A stretch of 64,000 nt of DNA, from NCBI RefSeq assembly GCF_003202435.1, contig NZ_QJHK01000008.1:1-64000 (forward strand), read 5' to 3'. The notes beneath the pieces were generated by a model. That model was given only the letters and a program-made list of their open reading frames with translations, did no database searches and was not told the origin of the DNA. The position numbers and the translations under genes are program-made. This DNA comes from Flavobacterium cheongpyeongense. Lineage in GTDB: Bacteria > Bacteroidota > Bacteroidia > Flavobacteriales > Flavobacteriaceae. This document shows, piece by piece, positions 35,879 to 45,364 of the stretch (positions are counted from its first letter, which is position 1; every line of letters begins with the position of its first letter).

Positions 35879-36313
35879 TTATCGTTGTGGTACATATCCG
35901 GCGAGCTTTTGTTTGTAAGTATTTTGAAAATAAATCATATAATTATAAATCAGGTAATTCACTTCGTAGCCATATCTAATGTGGGACTGATAGTCTATGG
36001 TCATTTCATATAAATTTGGATTGTACCGCTGGGGCTGCAGAACACGATTATTCCATTCTGTTACATAAACCTGATTTTTATTTTCCAGATACGTTAAGGA
36101 ATAATAATTTCTGGGCAATGCCTGAGAAGAAAGCCAGAAACTAAATCCATTATCAATAATGATAACTTCATATTCTAAAGAATCATTCGCAATCCGGACT
36201 GTATCATTTACCGCTGTTGATTTTGGATTGTTTATTTCAGTACTATTCTTCGAAGATGTCGAACATGCAATAATCGTAAATAAGATTCCTAATAGGCAAA
36301 CGAAATTTTTCAT
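35879..36313 (-). CDS. DUF6146-like lipoprotein
   Basis: A 144-residue predicted lipoprotein. The signal peptide ends in a lipobox-like FTIIACST with the acylated Cys at about residue 17, then a Ser/Asn-rich linker. The mature domain (about 45-140) is rich in Tyr and Asn, with FSFWLSSQALPRNYYSLTYL and EVNYLIYNYMIYFQNTYKQKL. It fits the Bacteroidetes family I recall as DUF6146. Function unknown; probably anchored to a membrane on the periplasmic side. Confidence 0.78.
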   Translation of the reverse strand: MKNFVCLLGILFTIIACSTSSKNSTEINNPKSTAVNDTVRIANDSLEYEVIIIDNGFSFWLSSQALPRNYYSLTYLENKNQVYVTEWNNRVLQPQRYNPNLYEMTIDYQSHIRYGYEVNYLIYNYMIYFQNTYKQKLAGYVPQR

Positions 36314-36412
36314 GACTTAAATTTGAACTTTAAATTTACAAAAAAAGGAGTGATGGCTTTTATTATTTAACATTTTACAACTACAGGAATAGCACTTACT
36401 TTTTTTAATCAA

Positions 36413-36451
36413 TAAAAAAAGAGCTGTCAGTATTTCAATAAACAGCTCTTT
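36413..36451 (-). terminator. Intrinsic terminator after the DUF937 gene
   Basis: AAAGAGCTGT (36418-36427) and ACAGCTCTTT (36442-36451) form a perfect 10-bp stem. The A run at 36413-36420 gives the T run on the minus strand. Confidence 0.75.
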
Positions 36452-36468
36452 TAAACATCTAAGTTTTA

Positions 36469-37029
36469 TTATTTGCGGTTAAATAATTTACCAATGAATC
36501 CACCTATACCGCCATTGCTTTTAGCAACTTCAAGAACATCTGCTGTGTCGACCTTGCCATCTGCATTTTGATCTAAGCCAAATTGCATTCCGTATTTTGA
36601 AATAGTATCCATAATACCTGAAGCCTGACTGCTGTTTCCTGTCACTGCATTTATAATATCTGAAACCTGAAAGCTGTTATCGTTAGGGTCTTTTGCTTTA
36701 TTTACTAAAGAATTTAAAATTTTAGGAATCATACTTCCGGCAACACTTGAAGAGGTATCATTACTTAAACCAAATTTTTCGCCAAGGCTCCCTGATAATT
36801 GTTGTGTCAGCTGTTGTACAACAGGATTCGAACTGTCAATAGATTTTCCCTGAAATAAGGTAGTTAATTGTTTACCGCCATCTTCTGATGCAATTTTTTG
36901 AAGTCCTGAAAAGATAGAATTCCCGGCTTCATTTATTACGCCTTCATTATGCTCATTCGGAATGGCACTGTTTTTTACAACAGCATCGTCTCCAAATTGT
37001 TGTACTAATTGGGTTAATTGTTCAAACAT
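36469..37029 (-). CDS. DUF937 family protein with an EF-hand-like loop
   Basis: A 186-residue soluble protein of the DUF937 family: amphipathic helical repeats with Gln/Ser-rich loops (FEQLTQLVQQFGDDAVVKNS at the start, VAGSMIPKILNSLVNKA in the middle). Near residues 152-165 it carries DQNADGKVDTADVL, a D-x-N-x-D-G-x-x-D pattern like an EF-hand or dockerin calcium loop, placed just before a glycine-rich C-terminus. No signal peptide. Role unknown. Monocistronic with its own terminator. Confidence 0.8.
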   Translation of the reverse strand: MFEQLTQLVQQFGDDAVVKNSAIPNEHNEGVINEAGNSIFSGLQKIASEDGGKQLTTLFQGKSIDSSNPVVQQLTQQLSGSLGEKFGLSNDTSSSVAGSMIPKILNSLVNKAKDPNDNSFQVSDIINAVTGNSSQASGIMDTISKYGMQFGLDQNADGKVDTADVLEVAKSNGGIGGFIGKLFNRK

Positions 37030-37078
37030 GATATTAAAGAATTAGGTTAGATTTATAACTCAAATTTAATCAAAAAAC

Positions 37079-37117
37079 AAAAGGGGACTTATTAACAACA
37101 TTAATAAATCCCCTTTT
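37079..37117 (-). terminator. Intrinsic terminator after serA
   Basis: AAAAGGGGACTTATTAA (37079-37095) pairs with TTAATAAATCCCCTTTT (37101-37117) with one mismatch. It lies 19 bases beyond the serA stop, ending the serC-serA unit. Confidence 0.75.
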
Positions 37118-37136
37118 AAAGTATTTTAATTACAGA

Positions 37137-38087
37137 TTAGCTCAGCAAAGTAATAATTTGTGAAGCCAATTCAGTACCAATTCTATCCTGAGCCTCACCT
37201 GTAGCAGCTCCGATATGGGGAGTCAAAGAGATTTTAGAATGCATTAAGATTGCCATTTCAGGTTTTGGTTCGCTTTCAAAAACGTCTAATCCTGCAAAAG
37301 AAACTTTTCCTGAATCCAAAGCTTTGATCAAAGCAACTTCGTCAATAACTCCTCCACGCGCACAGTTAACGATTCCAACACCATCTTTCATGATTTCGAA
37401 TTCTTTCTCACCAATGATATAACCATCCTGAGCAGGAACGTGTAAAGTAATAAAATCAGATTCTTTTAATAAAGACTCTAAAGACTGAGGGACGATAGTA
37501 GTTGTAATAGACTGACCATCAAAAAACTCAACTTTTACATCTACAGACGGAATAAATCCATCAGCAGCAATAACTTTCATACCTAAACCAAGAGCCATTT
37601 TAGCAGTTGCCTGACCAATACGGCCAATACCTACGATACCTAATGTTTTTCCTCTTAATTCAGTTCCGTTTGCGTAAGCTTTTTTCAAACCGTCGAAGTT
37701 TGAATCACCTTCCAAAGGCATATTTCTGTTTGAGTCATGTAAAAAACGAACACCAGAAAGTAAGTGTCCAAATACTAATTCAGCAACTGATTCTGAAGAA
37801 GAAGCAGGAGTGTTGATTACATGAATTCCTTTGCTTTTAGCATAATCAACATCGATATTGTCCATACCAACACCACCTCGTCCGATAATTTTAATACCAG
37901 GGCAGGCATCGATAATATCTTTGCGAACTTTGGTTGCGCTACGAACCAAAATTACATCGACATTATTTTCATTGATAAAGTTAGCAACTTGTTCCTGTGC
38001 TACTTTTGTAGTGATAACTTCAAATCCACCTTTTTCTAAAGCTAGAATTCCACTTTTAGAAATTCCGTCATTGGCTAATACTTTCAT
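37137..38087 (-). CDS. serA: D-3-phosphoglycerate dehydrogenase, short form
   Basis: A 316-residue D-2-hydroxyacid dehydrogenase that oxidises 3-phosphoglycerate in the first step of serine synthesis. The NAD-binding fold has LGIVGIGRIGQATAKMA (G-x-G-x-x-G), catalytic Arg in NCARGGVIDEVAL, Glu in FESEPKPE and His in TPHIGAATGEAQ. There is no C-terminal ACT domain, so serine feedback by that route is absent. It is downstream of serC in the same direction, which supports the serine role over other members of the family. Confidence 0.9.
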   Translation of the reverse strand: MKVLANDGISKSGILALEKGGFEVITTKVAQEQVANFINENNVDVILVRSATKVRKDIIDACPGIKIIGRGGVGMDNIDVDYAKSKGIHVINTPASSSESVAELVFGHLLSGVRFLHDSNRNMPLEGDSNFDGLKKAYANGTELRGKTLGIVGIGRIGQATAKMALGLGMKVIAADGFIPSVDVKVEFFDGQSITTTIVPQSLESLLKESDFITLHVPAQDGYIIGEKEFEIMKDGVGIVNCARGGVIDEVALIKALDSGKVSFAGLDVFESEPKPEMAILMHSKISLTPHIGAATGEAQDRIGTELASQIITLLS

Positions 38088-38158
38088 TTTATTTTATGTC
38101 TTTTGCGAGGATGAAGCAATCTCGTCCTCAATATTAATTTTTTCTTTTTTATTTAGAA

Positions 38159-38238
38159 GCTAATCCCGCTATCCGCTACAATCTTTTATGTTTTTAAAGA
38201 AAAAACACAAAAGGATTTTCACTGCTATCGGGGCTAAG
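38159..38238. repeat. 80-base imperfect palindromic repeat, copy A
   Basis: An imperfect long hairpin between serC and serA. The left part has GCTAATCCCGCTATCCGCT, the centre CAATCTTTTATGTTTTTAAAGAAAAAAC, and the right part CACTGCTATCGGGGCTA, which pairs loosely with the left. A second copy is at 51801-51886 with the same order of words. Such elements look like extragenic repeats common in flavobacteria. Confidence 0.65.
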
Positions 38239-38269
38239 GTTCCGGTATTCAATTGATATTTTTCGGGAA

Positions 38270-39340
38270 CTAAACTTTAGTTTCCAAAGCTTTCATTACA
38301 TCTACCAAAACCTGTACACTTTCGATTGGCATAGCATTGTAAATTGAAGCTCTGTAACCTCCTACAGAACGGTGTCCAGGCAAACCTGAAATTCCGGCTT
38401 CTTTCCACAATTTATCAAATGTTTCTGTATGTTCAGCGTTTGTAAGAAGGAAAGTAACATTCATGTTAGAACGATCTTCAACATTTGCAGCCCCTTTAAA
38501 TAATGGGTTTCTGTCTATCTCATTATAAAGTAACGCTGCTTTTGCATTATTTAACTTTTCAACAGCTGCAACACCGCCTTTTTCTTTAATCCATTGTAAG
38601 GTCAACAGAGAAACATATACTGCAAATACAGAAGGAGTGTTGTACATACTTTCTGCTTTGATGTGTTTTGTATAGTCCAGCATACTCGGAATTACTCTTC
38701 CGTTTTTACCTAAAATATCTTCTTTTATAACTACTAAAGTTGCTCCTGCAGGCCCCATATTTTTTTGAGCTCCGGCATAGATTAAGTCAAATTTAGAGAA
38801 GTCTAATTCACGTGAAAAAATATCAGAACTCATATCACATACAACAGGAATGTTGGTTGCCGGGAATTCTTTCATTTGAGTTCCAAAAATGGTATTGTTG
38901 CTTGTGCAGTGAAAATAATCTGCATCAGCCGGTATTTCATATCCTTTTGGAATATAAGTGTAATTGTCATCTTTCGAAGATCCTACGATAACGGTCTCTC
39001 CAAAAAGTTTAGCTTCTTTGATGGCTGCTGTCGCCCATGTTCCTGAATCTAAATAAGCTGCTTTTCCGTTTTCTTTCATCAGGTTGTATGGAGCCATTAA
39101 AAATGCGGTGCTTGCTCCGCCTTGTAAAAATAAAGCCTGATAACCTTTGCCGGTAAGGCCTAATAGCTCTAAAGCCAATGCACGGGCTTCATCCATAACT
39201 GCAACGAAATCTTTGCTTCGGTGCGAAATTTCAAGAATTGATAATCCTGAATTATTAAAATCTAAAACTGCTTTTGATGCTTTTTCAAAAACTTCCTGAG
39301 GTAAAATACTTGGTCCTGCGCTGTAGTTGTGTTTTTTCAT
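38270..39340 (-). CDS. serC: Phosphoserine aminotransferase
   Basis: A 356-residue PLP enzyme that converts 3-phosphohydroxypyruvate and glutamate to phosphoserine, the step after SerA. Recognised by the opening HNYSAGPSILPQEVFEKA, the PLP lysine in DLIYAGAQKNMGPAG (about residue 193), FLQGGASTAFLMAP near 73-86 and GHRSVGGYRASIYNAMP near the C-terminus. It is transcribed with serA, with repeat copy A in the 182-base gap between them. Confidence 0.96.
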   Translation of the reverse strand: MKKHNYSAGPSILPQEVFEKASKAVLDFNNSGLSILEISHRSKDFVAVMDEARALALELLGLTGKGYQALFLQGGASTAFLMAPYNLMKENGKAAYLDSGTWATAAIKEAKLFGETVIVGSSKDDNYTYIPKGYEIPADADYFHCTSNNTIFGTQMKEFPATNIPVVCDMSSDIFSRELDFSKFDLIYAGAQKNMGPAGATLVVIKEDILGKNGRVIPSMLDYTKHIKAESMYNTPSVFAVYVSLLTLQWIKEKGGVAAVEKLNNAKAALLYNEIDRNPLFKGAANVEDRSNMNVTFLLTNAEHTETFDKLWKEAGISGLPGHRSVGGYRASIYNAMPIESVQVLVDVMKALETKV

Positions 39341-39434
39341 GGTATAGTTAAAAGTCCAAATTTTAAAAACGCAAATTTCGGGAATACAAGCCGAAAAAGC
39401 GTTAAATTATTCGCAATAATTATAATTTTTTAAC

Positions 39435-40505
39435 CTATGTTATTAACAAAAACGATATAGTATCGATGTTGTCTGCGTAATCCCATAATTGTGGAGTCTG
39501 TGTTTTGCCGAAAGAAATACTGTTTTTAATCAGATTATTGCTTACAATGCATTGAATCTGCTCAGCTTCAGCTTCGAGACGGTTTTGCAAATCTTCTATC
39601 TTTTCGTAAAATTCATAAAACACACTCGAAATAGGAGAAGCATAACTGGAATCTTCTTTGATTGTTAAGAATCCATTGTCCAGCAATTTAAAATTACTCA
39701 TTAAAAAAACGGCTTTGTTGTAATCGTAATTATTAGCATATTTTTCATAATGAATCACATCCTGATATTTAAAAATGGCTTCAAAAAAAGCATCAAATTT
39801 GTAATCTGCTGGAACGAAAAGTTTTGAAACATTTCGGCATCCTAAACCAAAGTACCGAAAAATATCCTCGCCTAAAGCTTCTAAATCTTCTTTCGTTTCC
39901 TGACCATTTAAAACCGCAACTGAATTTCTGTTTTTACGAATAATCGAAGGCTTGTCTTTAAAATAATATTCAAAATAACGGGCAGTATTGTTACTTCCGG
40001 TGGCAATTACAGCATCAAAATTTTCTAATTTGCCTTCCGCAAAAGTTATTTTGTCTTTTAGTGTTTCATCAATAAAAATTAAGTATTTGGCCAAAAACGG
40101 CAATAAATGCTGGTCATTTGATGATGTTTTTATTAAAGCCTTATTTCCCGTAATTAAAACACATATAAAATCGTGAAATCCTACCAATGGAATATTTCCT
40201 GCTAAGATTAAAGCTACTGTTTTCTCGTTTGTATTGTTTTGGGCAAAATCAGTAGAATAGCGAGAAAGCCATTTGTCAATATTCTCTTCTGTCAACGCAT
40301 CTGCCCATGATTTTACTGAAAAGTAAACCTGCTCAGGAGTATACCAGCCATTATGTGATTGCGAAAGTTGTATAAGATTTATAAAATCATCAAAAAACAA
40401 GTCATTACCTGAAACCGACTCATTTCGAGTGTTTTTTTCTTCTGAAAACTGACTCAAAAACCGTCCAAGCGCTATAAAAGATTGTTTTTTTTTGTTTTGT
40501 AACAT
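39435..40505 (-). CDS. LuxC-like acyl-CoA reductase
   Basis: A 356-residue protein of the LuxC/acyl-CoA reductase family (aldehyde dehydrogenase superfamily). The catalytic Cys is in FRYFGLGCRNVSKLFVP (about residue 223); the nucleotide-binding part includes LILAGNIPLVGFHDFICVL and VIATGSNNTARYFEYYF. LuxC reduces long-chain acyl groups to aldehydes; no LuxE, LuxD or luciferase gene is nearby, so the role is not bioluminescence and the acyl donor is unknown. Divergent from the ferredoxin gene and upstream of serC. Confidence 0.85.
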   Translation of the reverse strand: MLQNKKKQSFIALGRFLSQFSEEKNTRNESVSGNDLFFDDFINLIQLSQSHNGWYTPEQVYFSVKSWADALTEENIDKWLSRYSTDFAQNNTNEKTVALILAGNIPLVGFHDFICVLITGNKALIKTSSNDQHLLPFLAKYLIFIDETLKDKITFAEGKLENFDAVIATGSNNTARYFEYYFKDKPSIIRKNRNSVAVLNGQETKEDLEALGEDIFRYFGLGCRNVSKLFVPADYKFDAFFEAIFKYQDVIHYEKYANNYDYNKAVFLMSNFKLLDNGFLTIKEDSSYASPISSVFYEFYEKIEDLQNRLEAEAEQIQCIVSNNLIKNSISFGKTQTPQLWDYADNIDTISFLLIT

Positions 40506-40511
40506 AACTAA

Positions 40512-40544
40512 TTTGTTTATGAAAGGTTTTGATTGTAATTTTGC
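40512..40544 (+). promoter_or_regulatory. Bacteroidetes-type promoter for the ferredoxin gene
   Basis: TTTG at 40512-40515, a 20-base spacer and TAATTTTGC at 40536-40544 match the TTTG/TAnnTTTGC pattern, the best such pair in the window. The predicted start near 40551 gives a leader of about 90 bases before the ATG at 40643. Confidence 0.6.
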
Positions 40545-40642
40545 ACAAAAATAAGCTATATTAAGTTATAAGGCAAAGCAGATGAAAATGTTTGACATTT
40601 TTTGTAAAATCTTATAATTTTTAACTCATAACCAAGAATAAA

Positions 40643-40993
40643 ATGGCAATAATTATAACTGACGAATGCATTAATTGTGGAGCTTGTGAACCAGAGTGCC
40701 CAAATACAGCAATTTATGAAGGAGCTGATGACTGGAGATATAAAGACGGAACAAAACTTTCAGGAAAAGTAATTTTACCAGACGGAACAGAAGTTGACGC
40801 AGATGATGCCCAGACACCAATTTCAGATGAGGTATATTATATTGTACCCGGAAAATGTACAGAGTGTAAAGGTTTCCATGACGAGCCTCAATGTGCCGCT
40901 GTATGTCCTGTTGATTGCTGTGTACCAGATGATAACCACGTAGAAGATGAAGAAACTTTGTTAAACAGACAAGCGTTTCTACACGGTGAATAA
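40643..40993 (+). CDS. 2[4Fe-4S] ferredoxin, dicluster type
   Basis: A 116-residue electron carrier. The first cluster motif is C9-x2-C12-x2-C15-x3-C19 ([12 protein letters not shown]). The second is C72-x2-C75-x8-C84-x3-C88 with the expanded loop [18 protein letters not shown], followed by further cysteines C92 and C93. A 50-residue insert with [11 protein letters not shown] separates them, as in Alvin-type ferredoxins of Bacteroidetes. It would pass electrons to reductases such as pyruvate:ferredoxin oxidoreductase. Own promoter and terminator. Confidence 0.95.
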   Translation: MAIIITDECINCGACEPECPNTAIYEGADDWRYKDGTKLSGKVILPDGTEVDADDAQTPISDEVYYIVPGKCTECKGFHDEPQCAAVCPVDCCVPDDNHVEDEETLLNRQAFLHGE

Positions 40994-41015
40994 TATTTGA
41001 AATTATAATATCGGA

Positions 41016-41048
41016 AATCCTGAGTGTTGAACTTAGGATTTTTTTTTT
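41016..41048 (+). terminator. Intrinsic terminator after the ferredoxin gene
   Basis: AATCCTGAGT (41016-41025) pairs with ACTTAGGATT (41031-41040), followed by a T run. Confidence 0.75.
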
Positions 41049-41144
41049 GTACTTAAAACATTTAATTTATTGCATATTGTGCTGGTTTGTAATGTTTTAT
41101 TTTTGTTAAATTTGGCAATAATTTTTGTATTTTAATAATGGCTC

Positions 41145-42308
41145 ATGAAAAGATTAATACTTTTATTTATTCTGTTATTTAGCTTTGGTGTTTTTGCACA
41201 AAGCACCGAATATTCTATTGTTATAAAAGATATAGAAACACTTTTACCTATAGAAAATGCGACGGTTTATATCATGAAAACCAGGCAGACTTTGATAACG
41301 AACAAAGAGGGTAAAGTGACTTTTGAATTAAATGGCGCTTCAAATGTTCAGGTGTCTGAAACAAACTATGAAAAATTGACGCTTCGTTGGGCAGCTCTAA
41401 AGGAAGATCAATTTGTAGTCTATCTAAAAAACAGCCATAATAAACTTGATGAGATTGTGGTGTCAAATGAAAATCCTCAAAAAACACTTCAAAAAATTGT
41501 TGCTAATTCAAGGCAAAAATTAGCCGCTTCGTACCGTTTAAAAGTATATGTGCGAGAGTTTTTTTTGTTAAACAACAAATACTCTTATTATAATGACGGA
41601 CTAGTAAATTTTCAGTTTTCTGTTAGTCAAAAAAAAGCAACTACCACATTACTTGTAGAACAAAACAGGTCCTATGGCTTATTGGAAGCCGATATTAGTG
41701 CAGATTTGATGGGTTATAATCTGAATAATATCATGGAAAATTATTCCAATTTAAAGTATTTCGATGTTCTTTTGGATTCAAAAACAAAAAAAGAATATAG
41801 CTTTACAACCAAGGGACATCCTAATAATAGTGGTTATTATATAATGTCTGTATCGCCCTTAGATAATTCAAAAACGGCTTTGGATACTTATGAAATAATT
41901 TATGATCCTGAAAAAAAACTGATTGTAGAATTTAGTGTTATCATAGTACCGGCCAATCTTGCTCAAATTCAGGAGAATGAACAAATTGGTTCTAAGAATA
42001 TTACAGGCTCATCTGTAAGGGTTAGTTACAGGATAGATGGTCTGGACTATTATTTATTGACTGCAAATGAAGAGATAGGGTATGATTTGGTTTTGAAAGA
42101 GGAGATAAAAAATATTCAGGTGCGTAATAGTTTTATAACGACGAATTTCAACAGACAAAATTTTACGTATAAAGAAAGTGATGTTTTTAAGGAAAAATCA
42201 CTTTTTAATAAAAAGAATAAAATCCTGACTAAATATTGGGATATTTCCGGATTTACAGCTACAGATGAAGAAAAAGCACTTATAGATGCACTCGAATTCA
42301 AGCTTTAA
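41145..42308 (+). CDS. Exported carboxypeptidase-like regulatory domain protein
   Basis: A 387-residue protein with a clear signal peptide (LILLFILLFSFGVFAQ). Residues about 22-105 form a carboxypeptidase-like regulatory beta-sandwich (YSIVIKDIETLLPIENATVYI, NKEGKVTFEL, LDEIVVSN), as often precedes TonB-dependent or surface proteins. The remaining 280 residues are a beta-rich domain with KIVANSRQKLAASYRLKVYV; the order is that of a common Bacteroidetes outer-membrane-associated family. Function unknown. Convergent with a TonB-dependent receptor gene. Confidence 0.75.
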   Translation: MKRLILLFILLFSFGVFAQSTEYSIVIKDIETLLPIENATVYIMKTRQTLITNKEGKVTFELNGASNVQVSETNYEKLTLRWAALKEDQFVVYLKNSHNKLDEIVVSNENPQKTLQKIVANSRQKLAASYRLKVYVREFFLLNNKYSYYNDGLVNFQFSVSQKKATTTLLVEQNRSYGLLEADISADLMGYNLNNIMENYSNLKYFDVLLDSKTKKEYSFTTKGHPNNSGYYIMSVSPLDNSKTALDTYEIIYDPEKKLIVEFSVIIVPANLAQIQENEQIGSKNITGSSVRVSYRIDGLDYYLLTANEEIGYDLVLKEEIKNIQVRNSFITTNFNRQNFTYKESDVFKEKSLFNKKNKILTKYWDISGFTATDEEKALIDALEFKL

Positions 42309-42322
42309 TTTTGAAAATATAC

Positions 42323-42355
42323 AAAAAATCCTGAGCAAAAACTCAGGATTTTTTT
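42323..42355. terminator. Bidirectional terminator between convergent genes
   Basis: AAAAAATCCTGAG (42323-42335) pairs with CTCAGGATTTTTT (from 42342), with A/T runs on both sides. It serves the gene at 41145 and the receptor at 42368. Confidence 0.75.
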
Positions 42356-42367
42356 GTGTATCATCAA

Positions 42368-45112
42368 TTAAAAATTAAATCCAAGTCTCGCATAGTAATA
42401 GGCTCCATTGAAACCCATTTGTACAGCATCCCAGTAGCCACCAGCCTCAACCCAGTCATCTTGTTGGTCAGGATAAATGTTTAATAAGTTATTGGCTCCT
42501 ATACTAATTTTTGTTGATTTTGAAAGTTGGAATCCTAAAGTCAGGTCGGTTACAATTTTGGCTCCATAAGTATCTGTTGCGGCTTTCTTTTGATTTGCAA
42601 ATACCTGCTCATCAGTTTCAGAAGCGTCTGTTCTGTAATCTTCGGGATCTTCATCCATTTGATAATCTAATAATTTTACTTCGCTAAATCTGGTAAATGC
42701 CAATCCGGCATCAAACCATTTTCTGCCGTAATTTAGGTTCAGTCCAAATTTATTAGGTGGTGCAGAAGCAAGTAAAAAGGCTTTATCCCGCTCTCCAAAG
42801 AATGTTTTTTCTTCTAAATTGCCATTTTTTACTTTGTCAATCTTCATATCATTGATGTTTCCAACTAAGGTTGCGCCAAATCTGTTTTCGTTAATTGTTT
42901 TTTTCCATGCTAAAACTACATCTAGTCCGGTTGTTTTAGTATCTACACCATTTACGAAAAACTGTGCCTTGTCAACACCAAGGTTAAATTGAGTTGCATC
43001 AAAATAGCCTGTCAACACAATTCTGTCTTTTACATGAATCAAATAGCCGTCAACGGTTGCTGTAAAATCGCCAAAATTGGCAGTTAAACCTAAAGAACCA
43101 TTAACAGCTTTTTCTTCGTTTAAGTTATTAATACCAAAAGCTTTTGTTACGGGGCTGTTGTTTGGAGAGAGTAATACTTCTGTTGCACCTGCGGAACTAA
43201 AGTTGGTAAAACGTAAATTATAATAAATTTGTGCTAATGATGGGGCACGAAAACCTGTACTGACAGAACCTCTTAAGTTGATATTGTCAGTAAGTTTAAG
43301 TCTTGATGCTAATTTTCCGTTTACAGTACTGCCAAAATCGCTGTAATTTTCAAAACGTACAGCAGTACTCAACATAAATGCTTCACTAATATCTAATTCT
43401 GCATCTGCATATAAAGAAAGATTCGTACGGCTTTTGTCAATAGCATTTTTTGGGCTGTATCCCGGGAATCCCTGTGAACCTCCGGGGCGTGGTACCATTA
43501 AAGGGTTTGTGGATGAAGTAGGTTCGTTAGGATCGTAATCTGGATTATCAGTCATTGGAGGACTTTGTGTTAATGGATCGGTAATGGGTTTTCCATTTGT
43601 ATCATAAGTAGTGTAAGAACCTTCTTCGCCTGCGAAAATATTGAATTTTTCTGTTCTGAATTCTGCCCCAAACGCAAGATTTAGACCACTCATTACAGAA
43701 TCATAATTTTTAGAAATATCAAAATTAGTTGTATTTTGAGTCAGGCTGTGTCCGCCCGCATCAAATTCCGTTGGAGAAGCTGTCAGTAATGAAGCGTTGA
43801 TTGTTCCTTTTACATAATAATGAAATAAATTTTTTCCAAAGGTATTACTCAGGTCAATTTTCCATCCTCCTGAGGTTTGAGTCCTAAATCCTGCAGCAAA
43901 TGAATTGTCGATAATATTTGAAGTGATTCTTGGTGTATAACCTCCGGGATAAATTTCTTCTACAACACGTGGACCGCTATTTCGGGTAAAAGCATAGGCA
44001 TCAGTATCTCTGAAATTTCTTCCACCAAAAGCATAAAATTCTGTTTTTTCAGATATAGGAATTGATAAATTTCCAAATAAGTTAAAACTCTGAATTTCTG
44101 CTTCTCCAAATCCTTTTCTAAAATCAAAGCCCGGACGGAGTGTTTTGTTTTTATTTAAATATTCTGTAGAAAAATTAGCATAACCACCTTTTTCGCCAAT
44201 TGCAACCCCATAATTAGCTGCCACTTTTACTGATCCGCCGTCAAAAGCCTGATCTTTTCCGAATGTATTTCCATTACCATTTTTATCTAAACGATAGCCA
44301 TCAGTATTGGCAGTTCCTTCAGGGAAATCACCCTTTGCGTTGGTATTGAATGCGCCATAAGTAACTGATCCTGTAAATGTGTCAACATTGTCATTTAAAA
44401 CAATATTGATGACCCCGGCAATAGCATCAGAACCATATTGTGCTGCAGCACCGTCTCTTAAAATTTCAATTCTTTTGATAGAAGCGGCCGGAATTGCATT
44501 CAAATCCGTTCCGGTATTTCCACGTCCACGAGTTCCAAATAGATTGATAAGCGATGACTGATGTCTTCTTTTGCCGTTAATTAAAACCAAAGTCTGATCT
44601 GGTCCCATCCCTCGTAAAGAGGCAGGATCGACGTGGTCAGCACCATCAGAGCCGGATTGTTTATTAGCGTTAAATGACGGAGCGACATATTGCAATAATT
44701 CATTAATTTCTATTTTTCCGCTTTGTGTCGTAACATCCTTTACATTAATTACATCAATAGGAACGGCAGAATTTACAACAGTCCTTTTAGTGTTTCTGGA
44801 ACCTACAACTACAACATCATTTAGTATCTGACCATCACTTTCATCTAAAACAATATTTAGGTTATTTCCTGAAACTACTTTTTCTACAGTTGAAAATCCG
44901 ACATAGCTAAAAACTAAAACGGTACCTTCTTTTACTTGGATGATATATTTTCCTTCAAAATCGGTAGAAACGCCGTTTGAGGTCCCTTTTTCAAGAATAT
45001 TTACACCTGGCAGGGGATTACCTGTTTTGTCTTTGACGACACCCGTGACTTCTTTTTGAGCAAAAAGAAAAGCTGTGTTCAGCAGAAATAAAAATAATGC
45101 AATCTTTTTCAT
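42368..45112 (-). CDS. TonB-dependent receptor
   Basis: A 914-residue outer-membrane transporter. Signal peptide at 1-18; carboxypeptidase-like domain at about 20-95 (EVTGVVKDKTGNPLPGVNIL); plug domain at about 110-235 with ELLQYVAPSFNANKQ and LRDGAAAQYGSDAIAGVINI; then a 22-strand barrel ending in Phe (YYARLGFNF). It would import a TonB-energised ligand such as an iron complex, vitamin or oligosaccharide. There is no SusD partner, so it is not a SusC type. The ligand is not evident. Monocistronic. Confidence 0.92.
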   Translation of the reverse strand: MKKIALFLFLLNTAFLFAQKEVTGVVKDKTGNPLPGVNILEKGTSNGVSTDFEGKYIIQVKEGTVLVFSYVGFSTVEKVVSGNNLNIVLDESDGQILNDVVVVGSRNTKRTVVNSAVPIDVINVKDVTTQSGKIEINELLQYVAPSFNANKQSGSDGADHVDPASLRGMGPDQTLVLINGKRRHQSSLINLFGTRGRGNTGTDLNAIPAASIKRIEILRDGAAAQYGSDAIAGVINIVLNDNVDTFTGSVTYGAFNTNAKGDFPEGTANTDGYRLDKNGNGNTFGKDQAFDGGSVKVAANYGVAIGEKGGYANFSTEYLNKNKTLRPGFDFRKGFGEAEIQSFNLFGNLSIPISEKTEFYAFGGRNFRDTDAYAFTRNSGPRVVEEIYPGGYTPRITSNIIDNSFAAGFRTQTSGGWKIDLSNTFGKNLFHYYVKGTINASLLTASPTEFDAGGHSLTQNTTNFDISKNYDSVMSGLNLAFGAEFRTEKFNIFAGEEGSYTTYDTNGKPITDPLTQSPPMTDNPDYDPNEPTSSTNPLMVPRPGGSQGFPGYSPKNAIDKSRTNLSLYADAELDISEAFMLSTAVRFENYSDFGSTVNGKLASRLKLTDNINLRGSVSTGFRAPSLAQIYYNLRFTNFSSAGATEVLLSPNNSPVTKAFGINNLNEEKAVNGSLGLTANFGDFTATVDGYLIHVKDRIVLTGYFDATQFNLGVDKAQFFVNGVDTKTTGLDVVLAWKKTINENRFGATLVGNINDMKIDKVKNGNLEEKTFFGERDKAFLLASAPPNKFGLNLNYGRKWFDAGLAFTRFSEVKLLDYQMDEDPEDYRTDASETDEQVFANQKKAATDTYGAKIVTDLTLGFQLSKSTKISIGANNLLNIYPDQQDDWVEAGGYWDAVQMGFNGAYYYARLGFNF

Positions 45113-45265
45113 GGTTTTTGGTTTATTGGTTTGTTTTTTATTGTTGTTTTGTATAAAATTACATTTTTTTTAACAAAATACCGGTTAAAAGTTTAAAAAT
45201 TTCAAACAAGTCTTTTAAAATTATATTAATGCACATTTTTACTTCACTTACGAGCTATTAAATCT

Positions 45266-45274
45266 TATATTTGC
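45266..45274 (+). promoter_or_regulatory. Probable -7 box for ychF
   Basis: TATATTTGC matches TAnnTTTGC, 90 bases before the ATG at 45365. No TTTG at the expected -33 position. Confidence 0.35.
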
Positions 45275-45364
45275 AAAATTTTAAAGCCAAAAAATAGCAT
45301 ATTGGCAGAAAGCCAAAAGACCTGGTTAATTCAGTGTCAATAAAAAATAAACTAGAAACAACAG

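Noticed and set aside
40501..40642. Possible riboswitch or leader RNA ahead of the ferredoxin gene
   Set aside because: Only a promoter was visible; no strong stem or attenuator.
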